Shown: positions 1 to 6,110, counted from the stretch's first letter. The stretch is DNA of 7,091 nucleotides from an uncultured Clostridia bacterium (GCA_948934525.1 CAQZSK010000027.1:1-7091), one strand, 5' to 3'. Notes: a model not told the origin generated them from the letters alone. Made by a program: numbers and translations.

Positions 1-512
1 ACATTTGATGGTATATCTTTATTTACAACACTTCCTGCACCTATTACAGTATTATCTCCAATAGTTACCCCTGGAAGTACAATAACATTTCCACCAATCC
101 ATACATTATTTCCTACTTTTATTGGTTTTGCATATTCTAATCCTTTATTTCTTCTTTCTGCATCTAGTGGATGCCCTGCTGTATAAAAGCTACAATTTGG
201 TGCAATAAAAACATTATCTCCAAATTGAACTTTATTTCCATCCAATATAATTAAGTTATGATTAGCATAAAAGTTTTCTCCAATTTCTATATTGTATCCA
301 TAATCACACATAAAAGGTTGTTCAATAGTAAAGACATTTCCCGTCTTTCCAAAAATTTCTTTTATAATATTTTCTTTTTCTTCATGGTTTGATGGTCTTA
401 ATTGGTTATAATCATAACATTTATCTTTTGCCAAATATCTTTCTTTTATTAGATTTTCATTATAGTTAGCATCATATAATTCTCCTGCTAACATTTTTTC
501 TTTTTCAGTCAT
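1..512 (-). CDS. Maltose/galactoside-type sugar O-acetyltransferase, C-terminus cut by window edge
   Basis: Cytoplasmic enzyme that moves acetyl from acetyl-CoA to a sugar hydroxyl (Maa/LacA family; established for the family). I translated 170 codons; the frame runs off the window, so the C-terminus is missing. The N-terminus has the Maa-type helical start (MTEKEKMLAGELYDA), then left-handed beta-helix hexapeptide repeats (IEIGENFYANHNLIILDG, VQFGDNVFIAP, IKVGNNVWIGGNVIVLPGV, IGDNTVIGAGSVV). The catalytic histidine lies in TAGHPL (His114), followed by the acceptor loop. The start is ATG at 512, with GAGGAGA nine bases upstream. It lies 121 bases after the DHHW gene on the same strand with no clear terminator between, so readthrough from the operon is possible. 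Its substrate is probably a soluble sugar, so a link with the membrane O-acetylation genes is unproven. Whether it is Maa, LacA or a NodL-like relative cannot be decided. Confidence 0.93.
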   Translation of the reverse strand, partial: MTEKEKMLAGELYDANYNENLIKERYLAKDKCYDYNQLRPSNHEEKENIIKEIFGKTGNVFTIEQPFMCDYGYNIEIGENFYANHNLIILDGNKVQFGDNVFIAPNCSFYTAGHPLDAERRNKGLEYAKPIKVGNNVWIGGNVIVLPGVTIGDNTVIGAGSVVNKDIPSN

Positions 513-516
513 AATA

Positions 517-617
517 TTATTTCTCCTCGATAGATTCAATTTTCATAATAATATCGTATGCAGTAGAACAGTCTTCTTTTTATAGTTTTGTTTCATTAAC
601 AAGGGGTATTCTATCAC
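517..617 (-). pseudogene. Possible decayed gene tail just upstream of the sugar acetyltransferase
   Basis: The gap between the DHHW stop and the acetyltransferase start holds two protein-like stretches in different frames. The first, from a possible GTG at 617 (preceded by AAGGATGAA), reads VIEYPLLMKQNYKK. The second, ending in TAA at 517-519, reads KEDCSTAYDIIMKIESIEEK, which has a normal acidic/hydrophobic composition. They meet at a run of five A on the minus strand (TATAAAAAGAAG); one extra A would join them into about 33 residues. The stop lies only four bases before the acetyltransferase ATG, and the latter's Shine-Dalgarno sits inside the tail, as expected for a coupled upstream gene. 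I do not recognise the family. It could also be chance. Confidence 0.3.
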
Positions 618-633
618 TTCATCCTTAATTTGT

Positions 634-1731
634 CTATGTAATAAAATTTGCTACATTGTATAATATTAAAATTTCAGAAACTTCGTTTTCCTCCATATAT
701 CCTTTTAAATCTTCTTTAAAATATCTCATATCAATAACACAAATACTTTCATAATTGCCTAGCAAAAACGGAATAAACGAATTGGCATAAGAATCTTTTA
801 AAATTAATAAATTCTTCCCATTTTTATGACTTGTTCTAATTTTTAATTCTGGATAATTTCCACCAAAAAATACTTGATATTTGTCTTTTTCTTTTACTTT
901 TTCAAAATCATAAACACTTGAGTTATGTCTCTTATTAAAATTGTATGACACCTCATAATTTACTTCTTCTATTGGCTGATAAATCTCTATTCTATCAGGT
1001 TCTACATTTTTATTCAATATTTTAGAATATAAAGAACCTTTAAATTCTGTTGTTATGATTTCTTTTGTATAATTGTTGGTATGAACCCCATTATACTTGC
1101 ACCATTCTTGGTAAGCATAGTAAGCACCTAATGTTGTCCAATGGTGATCCGTTTTATAATAGATATATTCGTCTTTATGAGAGAAAAATTTTTCCCTTAA
1201 ATCTATCAATGTAGCATCTGTTATATTATTTTTTACTGTATCTAATACCTCGTTTTGATTATACTCTACAGCATTTTGTGGTAGTTTATCTTTTAATATT
1301 AAACTTGCTGTTGGTACAATCATAATTTGAATATTTTTATCCTTATTATTTTTTGTAAATTCATTTAGTCTGCCTATATTTTCTTTTACTTTTTCTTTGT
1401 TTACTTCATTTTCTAATTTCTTTTCTATTAGGTAATTATCTTTTGCTATATACACACCATTCATATCTTTGTTTCCCACTATTAACTGCATTTGTGTTTT
1501 CATTTCATATAGTTTATCTCTACATACAAACTGATCATCTATGTACTTTTCAAAATCTTTAAAATATTTCCCTGTTACCACATTGTAGATTGATATTTTA
1601 GGCTTTCCACTTAAATATCTATTTTCATTTTTTGAAAATTCTTTATCCTTTGTTATCAGAATAAAAAGAGGAACTAGAATAATCGTTAATATAAAGACAA
1701 TGATATAAATAATGTTAGATATTCTTTTCAC
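634..1731 (-). CDS. DHHW-family (AlgX/AlgJ-like) extracytoplasmic O-acetylation protein
   Basis: 365 residues. Residues about 7-27 form a single N-terminal membrane anchor, so the rest should face outside. After it comes the family-typical ENRYLSGKPKIS segment and a FEKYIDDQF motif. The name-giving DHHW motif is at 195-198, and a KDSYANSF motif with Ser314 lies near the C-terminus. AlgX uses an Asp-x-His pair and a later Ser as a catalytic triad for alginate acetylation; Asp195, His197 and Ser314 fit that arrangement by order and spacing (inference). Start is GTG at 1731, chosen because AGGAGG lies eight bases upstream and overlaps the MBOAT stop (TAG, then GAGG), so the two are probably translationally coupled. 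Its likely job is to take acetyl delivered by the MBOAT protein and place it on a cell-wall or surface glycan. The protein stops right after YNVANFIT, somewhat short of where I expect relatives to end. Confidence 0.85.
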   Translation of the reverse strand: MKRISNIIYIIVFILTIILVPLFILITKDKEFSKNENRYLSGKPKISIYNVVTGKYFKDFEKYIDDQFVCRDKLYEMKTQMQLIVGNKDMNGVYIAKDNYLIEKKLENEVNKEKVKENIGRLNEFTKNNKDKNIQIMIVPTASLILKDKLPQNAVEYNQNEVLDTVKNNITDATLIDLREKFFSHKDEYIYYKTDHHWTTLGAYYAYQEWCKYNGVHTNNYTKEIITTEFKGSLYSKILNKNVEPDRIEIYQPIEEVNYEVSYNFNKRHNSSVYDFEKVKEKDKYQVFFGGNYPELKIRTSHKNGKNLLILKDSYANSFIPFLLGNYESICVIDMRYFKEDLKGYMEENEVSEILILYNVANFIT

Positions 1732-1742
1732 TTTCTTTCCTC

Positions 1743-2381
1743 CTAAAACCTAAAATACAAAAATGGATTATAAGTACTTCCAATTAGAAAACATATTGAA
1801 ATAACAAACATTACGATACAAGCTATATTCTTGATAATAGGATAATAATTCTTGTTTTTTACAATATTTATCTTTCTAATAACGGTTGTACTTGCTAAAA
1901 TACAACTAAAAATCAATACCCAATGTGTTTGAATAAAATAGATTAATTCACTGTTCAATAGCCCTGCTCCATTCATTCCAAACATTGCTTTTAAATACAA
2001 AAATACATTTGCCATATCATCAAAGGCAAATATTACCCAACTAATTATAACTAAAAATATTGTATAAATATGTCTTAGTATTGTAGGCACTTTTTCTAAA
2101 TATTTTGCAAGTATCAACTTCTCAATTATTAACAATACACCAAAATATAAGCCCCATAATACAAAATTCCAACTTGCTCCATGCCAAAAGCCTGTTAGAA
2201 GCCAAACAATGAATATATTTCTTATTTGCTTTTTTATTCCTACTCTATTTCCGCCAAGTGGTATGTACACATATTCTTTAAACCAAGTCCCTAGAGATAT
2301 ATGCCATCTCCTCCAAAATTCTGTAATGCTTTTGGAGGTATAGGGATAATTAAAGTTTTCTGGGAAATGAAATCCAAACAT
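1743..2381 (-). CDS. MBOAT acyltransferase, C-terminal part (frameshifted gene)
   Basis: Second part of a membrane-bound O-acyltransferase (AlgI/DltB/PatA class) that passes acyl groups through the membrane to an extracellular partner. The 212 residues open with FGFHFPENFNYPY, the conserved KSITEFWRRWHISLGTWF signature (residues 18-34), then YIPLGGNR. The invariant MBOAT histidine is in TGFWHGASWNFVLWG (His67 of this part), followed by several hydrophobic segments. It lacks an N-terminal half, which lies directly upstream in another frame. Removing one base at 2388 joins the two into about 467 residues, normal for the family, reading AIGL-GRMFGF across the join. The ATG at 2381 is an internal Met of the ancestral protein and has only GGAAG immediately before it, so I do not believe it is a true start. 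It ends 11 bases before the DHHW GTG. Confidence 0.85.
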   Translation of the reverse strand: MFGFHFPENFNYPYTSKSITEFWRRWHISLGTWFKEYVYIPLGGNRVGIKKQIRNIFIVWLLTGFWHGASWNFVLWGLYFGVLLIIEKLILAKYLEKVPTILRHIYTIFLVIISWVIFAFDDMANVFLYLKAMFGMNGAGLLNSELIYFIQTHWVLIFSCILASTTVIRKINIVKNKNYYPIIKNIACIVMFVISICFLIGSTYNPFLYFRF

Positions 2382-3147
2382 TCTTCCGAAGTCCTATTGC
2401 CATATCAGAATATCCAGAGAAATCGAAATAAATTTGAAAACTAAAGCAAATCGCTCCAAACCAGGCTGTTAATACTGGTATTTCACTAATTGGATTTCCT
2501 ATCATTTCATTCCATAGAACTCCTATTTGATTTGCAAGTATTACTTTTTTGAAAAGACCTACACATAATCTACTAATCCCATACGCAAAATCGTCTATGG
2601 TTTCTTTCCTATTTTTTAACTCTGTACTAATATCTCTATATTTGATAATTGGTCCTGCTACTAATTGTGGAAAAAATGTAACATAACATCCAAAGTCGAT
2701 AATATTCTTCTGTACTTCTACTTTTTCTAAGTAAACATCTATGGTATAGGACATGGTTTGAAATGTATAAAATGAAATTCCTATTGGCAGTGCAATATTC
2801 AACAATTGCAAACTTAGATGAAATACATTATTTACATTATCTAACAAGAAATTACTATATTTAAAAAAGCATAAAATACCCAAATTCACAACAATAGAAT
2901 TAATTAGCACTATTTTCGCCTTTTTATTTTGTTTTGTTTCTTTATATTTCTTGATGAAAAGCCCATTGATATAATCAAACACAGTAGAAAAAAGCATAAT
3001 TGTTATATAAATAGGCTCTCCCCAAGCATAAAACACTAAACTTCCTATAAATAAGATAGTATTTCTTATTTTTCTAGGACTTATATAATATACACTTATT
3101 ATGATAGGTAAGAAAACAAATAGAAATGTTAAACTACTAAATACCAT
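2350..3147 (-). CDS. MBOAT acyltransferase, N-terminal part (frameshifted gene)
   Basis: First part of the same MBOAT gene. It opens with MVFSSLTFLFVFLPIIISVYY, the usual AlgI-like start, and continues with RNTILFIGSLVFYAWGEP, LPIGISFYTFQTMSYTIDVY, FFPQLVAGPIIKY and YFDFSGYSDMAIGL (residues to 253), all family landmarks in the normal order. After residue 253 the frame runs into twelve unrelated residues (RKNVWISFPRKL) and a stop at 2350-2352, while the right continuation is in the +1 frame. ATG at 3147 has a modest AAGAGA site and lies ten bases after the anti-sigma stop. On its own this part lacks the active-site histidine and should be inactive. Causes could be a real mutation, a sequencing error, or +1 recoding at CTT-CGG. 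Confidence 0.85.
   Translation of the reverse strand: MVFSSLTFLFVFLPIIISVYYISPRKIRNTILFIGSLVFYAWGEPIYITIMLFSTVFDYINGLFIKKYKETKQNKKAKIVLINSIVVNLGILCFFKYSNFLLDNVNNVFHLSLQLLNIALPIGISFYTFQTMSYTIDVYLEKVEVQKNIIDFGCYVTFFPQLVAGPIIKYRDISTELKNRKETIDDFAYGISRLCVGLFKKVILANQIGVLWNEMIGNPISEIPVLTAWFGAICFSFQIYFDFSGYSDMAIGLRKNVWISFPRKL
2385..2394 (-). other. One-base insertion / possible +1 frameshift site in the MBOAT gene
   Basis: The minus strand reads ATA GGA CTT CGG AAG AAT G. Dropping the C opposite position 2388 gives ATA GGA CTT GGA AGA ATG (IGLGRM), the expected family sequence. The extra base is therefore pinned to one or two positions. CTT followed by CGG, a codon hardly used in this AT-rich DNA, resembles known +1 slip sites (CUU-UGA in prfB, CUU-AGG in yeast Ty1), and AGGA directly precedes CTT. 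A plain mutation or read error explains it equally well. Confidence 0.6.
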
Positions 3148-3157
3148 TTGTCTCTTT

Positions 3158-4000
3158 TTACCTTTCTTTTACTTCGATTGGAAATTCTAATATTCCCGCT
3201 GCTCCTGCTGCAATTTCATATTTACCAAATACAATCACGATATTATTTTGCTCATCTATATAGAAATTTGTATTCTCATCAATTAAATCTTCTAGATTAA
3301 CATCTTCAAACAATAACATCTTTTTCTCTTCAGACCATCCAGTTATTGCGTTTTCAATACTTTGTACTGCTATTTCTTTGTAATCATTTCCCAGTAAATC
3401 TTTTAATGTCATATATCTACCTGTTTCCATATCTATATTATAAAAATATTGTACAAAATAAGCACTGGCCAATGTTTCACTTTTGCTTATCACAAATGAT
3501 ACCTGCTTCTCTGTGATACATTTTATTTCATAGTCCACATGAATGCCTCTTGGTATATATTCTTTTGGATCTCCTCCTGTTGCTATAAATGCTTCATAAT
3601 ATTCTTTTGCATTATTTTCAGCATTTTTTAGTTCTTCATTAATAATTTTACTAATTTCTTGATTCACTCTTTTTTCTAACTCAGACTTTCCATCATAAGC
3701 AAATTTTGGTATTCTAGCATCTATATATCTAATTTCATCTTCAAAATGATATTCTTTAAAAGTAAAAATCTTTGCAAATTCTCCTATTATGGGAATTGGG
3801 CTAACAGCCTTTGCATACGAAGGTACAATGTTTAAAGGTATCACAAATGCCAATAATAATACTACTGCTGCAATTCCAATTACTCTTTTATAAACCTTTA
3901 TTTTTTCTTTTTCCTCTTTTAATCCTGTTTCAATTGCATCATTTACAACACAGGATAATTCTTTTGGAATTTCTAATTTATCATATTTAGACTGATTCAT
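3158..4000 (-). CDS. RsiV-like transmembrane anti-sigma factor (DUF3298/DUF4163 type)
   Basis: 280 residues. A cytoplasmic sigma-binding segment (1-39) leads to one membrane helix at about 40-59 (VIGIAAVVLLLAFVIPLNIV). The large outer domain looks like the DUF4163 plus DUF3298 pair: ARIPKFAYDGKSELEKRVNQ, then YNIDMETGRYMTLKDLLGND, then IVIVFGKYEIAAGAAGILEF near the end. This architecture matches Bacillus RsiV, which holds its sigma factor until lysozyme binds and signal peptidase then RasP cut it (established for RsiV; assumed here). Just past the membrane helix is SYAKAV, with an A-K-A (63-65) that would fit a signal-peptidase site. ATG at 4000 overlaps the sigma gene stop by one base (TAATG) and has AAAGGAGAGG upstream, so the pair is translationally coupled, as usual for sigma/anti-sigma partners. 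The sensed ligand is unknown. Confidence 0.85.
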   Translation of the reverse strand: MNQSKYDKLEIPKELSCVVNDAIETGLKEEKEKIKVYKRVIGIAAVVLLLAFVIPLNIVPSYAKAVSPIPIIGEFAKIFTFKEYHFEDEIRYIDARIPKFAYDGKSELEKRVNQEISKIINEELKNAENNAKEYYEAFIATGGDPKEYIPRGIHVDYEIKCITEKQVSFVISKSETLASAYFVQYFYNIDMETGRYMTLKDLLGNDYKEIAVQSIENAITGWSEEKKMLLFEDVNLEDLIDENTNFYIDEQNNIVIVFGKYEIAAGAAGILEFPIEVKER

Positions 4001-4491
4001 TATAAATCCTCTCCTTTCATATCCAGTTTTAAAACTTCAAGAGCTTTATATAATCTTGATTTTACTGTGCTTAAATTTATTTTTATCGTTTGTGATATTT
4101 CTTCTAAGCTCATATCTTCAAAAAACCTAAGCATAATAATCGTTTTTAACTTTCCTGGTAGTTTATCAATCGCCTCATATAAATCTATATTGTCACTATT
4201 ATCTCCTTGCCTCATATCTTCCATATCTTTTATTTCGTCAAAAAACAAAACTTTATTTTTCTTTCTCAAAGCCCCTAGACATTCATTGATTAAAATTCGG
4301 TAAAACCATGTTTTTAAGTATTTTTTCTCTTTTATGGTATCTCTCTTTTGAATTCCTTTTACAATAGATTCGTGAACTAAGTCAAGTGCAAGATCTTGAT
4401 TTTTTACGTATCCATAAGCAAATTTATATATTTTATCTTCATTCCTCTTGAAGAAATCTATTAATTCTTGTATCTCAATTCCATCTTTCAC
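4000..4491 (-). CDS. ECF (sigma-70 family) RNA polymerase sigma factor, SigV-like by context
   Basis: 163 residues, the normal size for an ECF sigma factor. Region 2 spans about 18-80 (IYKFAYGYVKNQDLALDLVH, then YLKTWFYRILINECLGALRKK), which binds core polymerase and the -10 element. Region 4 spans about 104-155 (LYEAIDKLPGKLKTIIMLRF, then LEEISQTIKINLSTVKSRLY), a helix-turn-helix for the -35 element. Start is GTG at 4491, chosen because GAGGAAG lies a few bases upstream; no ATG lies nearby in frame. It is fifteen bases after the DUF4358 gene and overlaps the anti-sigma gene by one base. The RsiV-like partner suggests the SigV subgroup. It probably activates its own operon, and a candidate ECF-type promoter sits ahead of the first gene. 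The exact ECF group cannot be set without a tree. Confidence 0.93.
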   Translation of the reverse strand: MKDGIEIQELIDFFKRNEDKIYKFAYGYVKNQDLALDLVHESIVKGIQKRDTIKEKKYLKTWFYRILINECLGALRKKNKVLFFDEIKDMEDMRQGDNSDNIDLYEAIDKLPGKLKTIIMLRFFEDMSLEEISQTIKINLSTVKSRLYKALEVLKLDMKGEDL

Positions 4492-4506
4492 TTGTCTTCC
4501 TCTTTC

Positions 4507-4968
4507 TTACCTTAAATATTTGCTTAATATTTTTCCTACTTCTTCTGGATGATTTGTAATGCAAACAATTAAATATTGATTCTTATTTTTTATCATTGCA
4601 TTTTCTAGTTTTTTCATTTCTTTTGGCATATAGTCTTTAAAATTTTGTTTTTGTTCCTCTATTCTTTTATTTGCTTTTTCTAATGCTACTTTACATGCCT
4701 CTTTATCTTCAAATTCAAATATCGCAATTTCTTCTGAGGTTGCTCCACTACTCATATAAACTGATTGGGAAGTAAAATTATTGATATCATATAACTTAGA
4801 AGCGGTTTCATTATCAGTCTTATTTAATTCATCTTCAAATTCAATATTTTCTATGATATCTTTAGACAATTCATTGATATCTATTGTAATACCTTTATTG
4901 TCATTCGTAAAGACTACTATTACACCAATTACCACTATTATTAAAATTACAATCCATATTTTTTTCAT
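4507..4968 (-). CDS. DUF4358-family membrane-anchored protein of unknown function
   Basis: 153 residues with an N-terminal hydrophobic anchor at about 4-20 (IWIVILIIVVIGVIVVF) and no lipobox cysteine, so probably anchored with its body outside the membrane. The body carries features I associate with DUF4358: IEFEDELNKTDNETASKLYD (42-61), VYMSSGATSEEIAIFEF (70-86), then NKRIEEQKQNFKDYMPKE and a final QYLIVCITNHPEEVGKIL. DUF4358 proteins are small Firmicute proteins often seen beside DHHW, MBOAT and SGNH genes; their function is unknown to me. ATG at 4968 follows GGAGAAGGAAG, which overlaps the SGNH stop (TAGGAG), so the two are coupled. Placement suggests an accessory role in surface glycan O-acetylation (inference). 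Confidence 0.8.
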   Translation of the reverse strand: MKKIWIVILIIVVIGVIVVFTNDNKGITIDINELSKDIIENIEFEDELNKTDNETASKLYDINNFTSQSVYMSSGATSEEIAIFEFEDKEACKVALEKANKRIEEQKQNFKDYMPKEMKKLENAMIKNKNQYLIVCITNHPEEVGKILSKYLR

Positions 4969-4978
4969 CTTCCTTCTC

Positions 4979-5890
4979 CTATCTTGTATGATTTTTTAAA
5001 TATTGAAACCATTTTTCACAATATTTCTTATTTAAGTGAATTCCATCTATAGCTGCGTCTTCTGGTAAATTTCCATTTAGGTTTATGACTGCTTCTTGTA
5101 CATTAAGGTAATATACATTTTTTTCTCCTGCCATTTTTTTAATTAAAGAATTATATTTCTTAATTTTTGAATTTTTTAGATATCTATGCTCATTGGATAC
5201 TTGCTCTGTAACTGGTATGATTGACTCTATATAAATAGTGCATTTAGGATTTATCTTTTTTATCTCGTCAATTATTTTTACATATTTACTTATAAACAAG
5301 TCACTATATACCCAACCTGTTTCATTTATTCCTAGCATGATATATACTTTAGCAAAGTTTGTTTCTTTTAATGCTTCTATAATAGTTAATTTTTTTCCAT
5401 TTTTATGGATAACTTTATCTGTAAATATTGTATCTACTGTTAGCCCTTTGTGAGTATATGATGTTATTTTAGCTGTAAGTCCATTATTTAATATAAATCC
5501 TTCTGTTCTTGAATCTCCTATAAATACAGCATCTTTAAAATAGTCATTACCTACTGTTTTCCACTTTTCCTTTTGTTCTATATTATTTACATTGCTTTTG
5601 TTATTGGTATTACTAGTAATAGTTGAATTGTTTGCTTGGTTAGTTTCTGTTGTTTCTTCATTTTGCTTGCCAATAACAACTGATATAGTTTGTTCATTAT
5701 TGATGTTATCTTTTGTTTCTTTTATATCTTTGATTGAATTATCTATATAAGAACTATTTGATTTCAGTATTTGCTGTTTGCCCAAAACTATCATACCTAA
5801 AATGATTAGAATTGTAAAAGTTATTTTAATTTTGTTTATTTTCTTCTTTTTTCTCTTTTGGCTATAATAGTTTGCTACATTTTCTTCCAT
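4979..5890 (-). CDS. SGNH/GDSL hydrolase-like protein, membrane-anchored
   Basis: 303 residues from the chosen start. A basic N-terminus (KRKKKKINKIK) leads to a membrane helix at about 23-37, then an Asn/Thr/Lys-rich linker to about 108, then the SGNH domain facing outside. Blocks seen: GDSR (Gly125-Asp126-Ser127, nucleophile Ser127); Gly149 as a likely block II residue; LGINE with Gly187 and Asn189; DGIHL with Asp282 and His285. All catalytic residues are present. Such enzymes remove or transfer acyl groups on sugars; the direction here is unknown, and it may be an O-acetyl transferase or esterase partner of the MBOAT system. ATG at 5890 is preferred over ATG at 5896 because GAGGTG (5899-5904) is eight bases from the former but two from the latter. 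It is the first gene of the operon and its stop overlaps the next Shine-Dalgarno. Confidence 0.88.
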   Translation of the reverse strand: MEENVANYYSQKRKKKKINKIKITFTILIILGMIVLGKQQILKSNSSYIDNSIKDIKETKDNINNEQTISVVIGKQNEETTETNQANNSTITSNTNNKSNVNNIEQKEKWKTVGNDYFKDAVFIGDSRTEGFILNNGLTAKITSYTHKGLTVDTIFTDKVIHKNGKKLTIIEALKETNFAKVYIMLGINETGWVYSDLFISKYVKIIDEIKKINPKCTIYIESIIPVTEQVSNEHRYLKNSKIKKYNSLIKKMAGEKNVYYLNVQEAVINLNGNLPEDAAIDGIHLNKKYCEKWFQYLKNHTR

Positions 5891-5898
5891 TTTCATAA

Positions 5899-5904
5899 CA
5901 CCTC
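5899..5904 (-). promoter_or_regulatory. Ribosome binding site deciding the SGNH gene start
   Basis: GAGGTG on the minus strand. It is two bases from the ATG at 5896, too close for normal initiation, and eight bases from the in-frame ATG at 5890, which is the usual distance. Confidence 0.7.
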
Positions 5905-5914
5905 ATATTTTTCA

Positions 5915-5959
5915 TTTTTTATCACGTCTAATCTTTTAGATGTTTTAAGTGATAAAAAA
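5915..5959 (-). repeat. Perfect 11-bp inverted repeat with nested hairpin in the operon leader
   Basis: TTTTTTATCAC at 5915-5925 is matched exactly by GTGATAAAAAA at 5949-5959. Inside it, TCTAA (5927-5931) pairs with TTAGA (5936-5940) around a four-base loop. It ends ten bases before the SGNH ribosome binding site. It could be an operator dyad, a leader RNA hairpin affecting translation, or a weak terminator for transcripts from upstream. It overlaps the candidate ECF promoter, which favours a regulatory role (inference). Confidence 0.55.
5923..5947 (-). promoter_or_regulatory. Candidate ECF-sigma promoter for the operon
   Basis: On the minus strand TAAAAC (5942-5947) is followed by 15 bases and CGTG (5923-5926). 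Bacillus ECF promoters of the sigma-V/W/M type read close to TGAAAC, about 16 bases, CGTC or CGTA. The match is partial (one -35 change, last -10 base off). Position supports it: a transcript would start a few bases later, roughly 10-15 bases before the ribosome binding site. An ECF sigma gene in the same operon makes self-activation plausible. Confidence 0.3.
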
Positions 5960-6009
5960 GTTTAAAATTTTTCATAAAAATTTAAGGAACATTATTTTTA
6001 TGTATAACA

Positions 6010-6036
6010 AAAGCAGATGTATTGCCCATCTGCTTT
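6010..6036 (-). terminator. Terminator-like hairpin between the transposase and the SGNH operon
   Basis: A perfect ten-base stem (AAAGCAGATG at 6010-6019 with CATCTGCTTT at 6027-6036) closes a seven-base loop. Read on the minus strand it is followed by a T-rich tail (TTTTGTTAT); read on the plus strand the tail is not T-rich, so it fits minus-strand termination. It may end transposase transcripts, or act as an attenuator in the leader if transcription starts at the sigma-A-type promoter near 6082-6110. The flank TTGAC (6059-6063 on minus) with GTCAA (6042-6046) adds a further short dyad. Confidence 0.5.
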
Positions 6037-6081
6037 GTAAATTGACTATCTAATTTTTGTCAAGTCCTTTTTTATAAATTT

Positions 6082-6110
6082 ATTATATTATTTTTTTGTA
6101 TGGCAAACAA
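6082..6110 (-). promoter_or_regulatory. Candidate sigma-A promoter (TTGTTT-17-TATAAT)
   Basis: Minus strand TTGTTT (6105-6110), a 17-base spacer, and a perfect TATAAT (6082-6087). It would start transcription near 6075 and give the SGNH operon a leader of about 180 bases containing both hairpins. AT-rich background makes a chance -10 likely, and the -35 matches only three of six bases, so confidence is modest. Confidence 0.4.

Noticed and set aside
577..590. ECF -35-like TGAAAC upstream of the sugar acetyltransferase
   Set aside because: No CGTC or CGTA element at the required distance; the bases there read GACT.
574..598. Promoter (TTGTTA and TATAAA) for the sugar acetyltransferase
   Set aside because: The spacing is only 12 bases, too short for a sigma-A promoter.
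2350..2381. Two independent overlapping MBOAT genes
   Set aside because: Each half lacks motifs the other has, and one base repairs a normal-length protein, so this is one gene.
4067..4303. Plus-strand open frame across the sigma factor gene
   Set aside because: It is opposite a clear ECF sigma factor and has low-complexity Ser/Ile-rich composition, as expected from antisense of AT-rich coding DNA.
4781..5453. Two plus-strand open frames opposite the DUF4358 and SGNH genes
   Set aside because: Both are shadows of well-supported minus-strand genes, with no recognisable motifs.
6010..6036. c-di-GMP or other known riboswitch around the GGGCAATA loop
   Set aside because: Apart from a short GGGCAA similarity there are no further conserved elements or the expected multi-stem layout.
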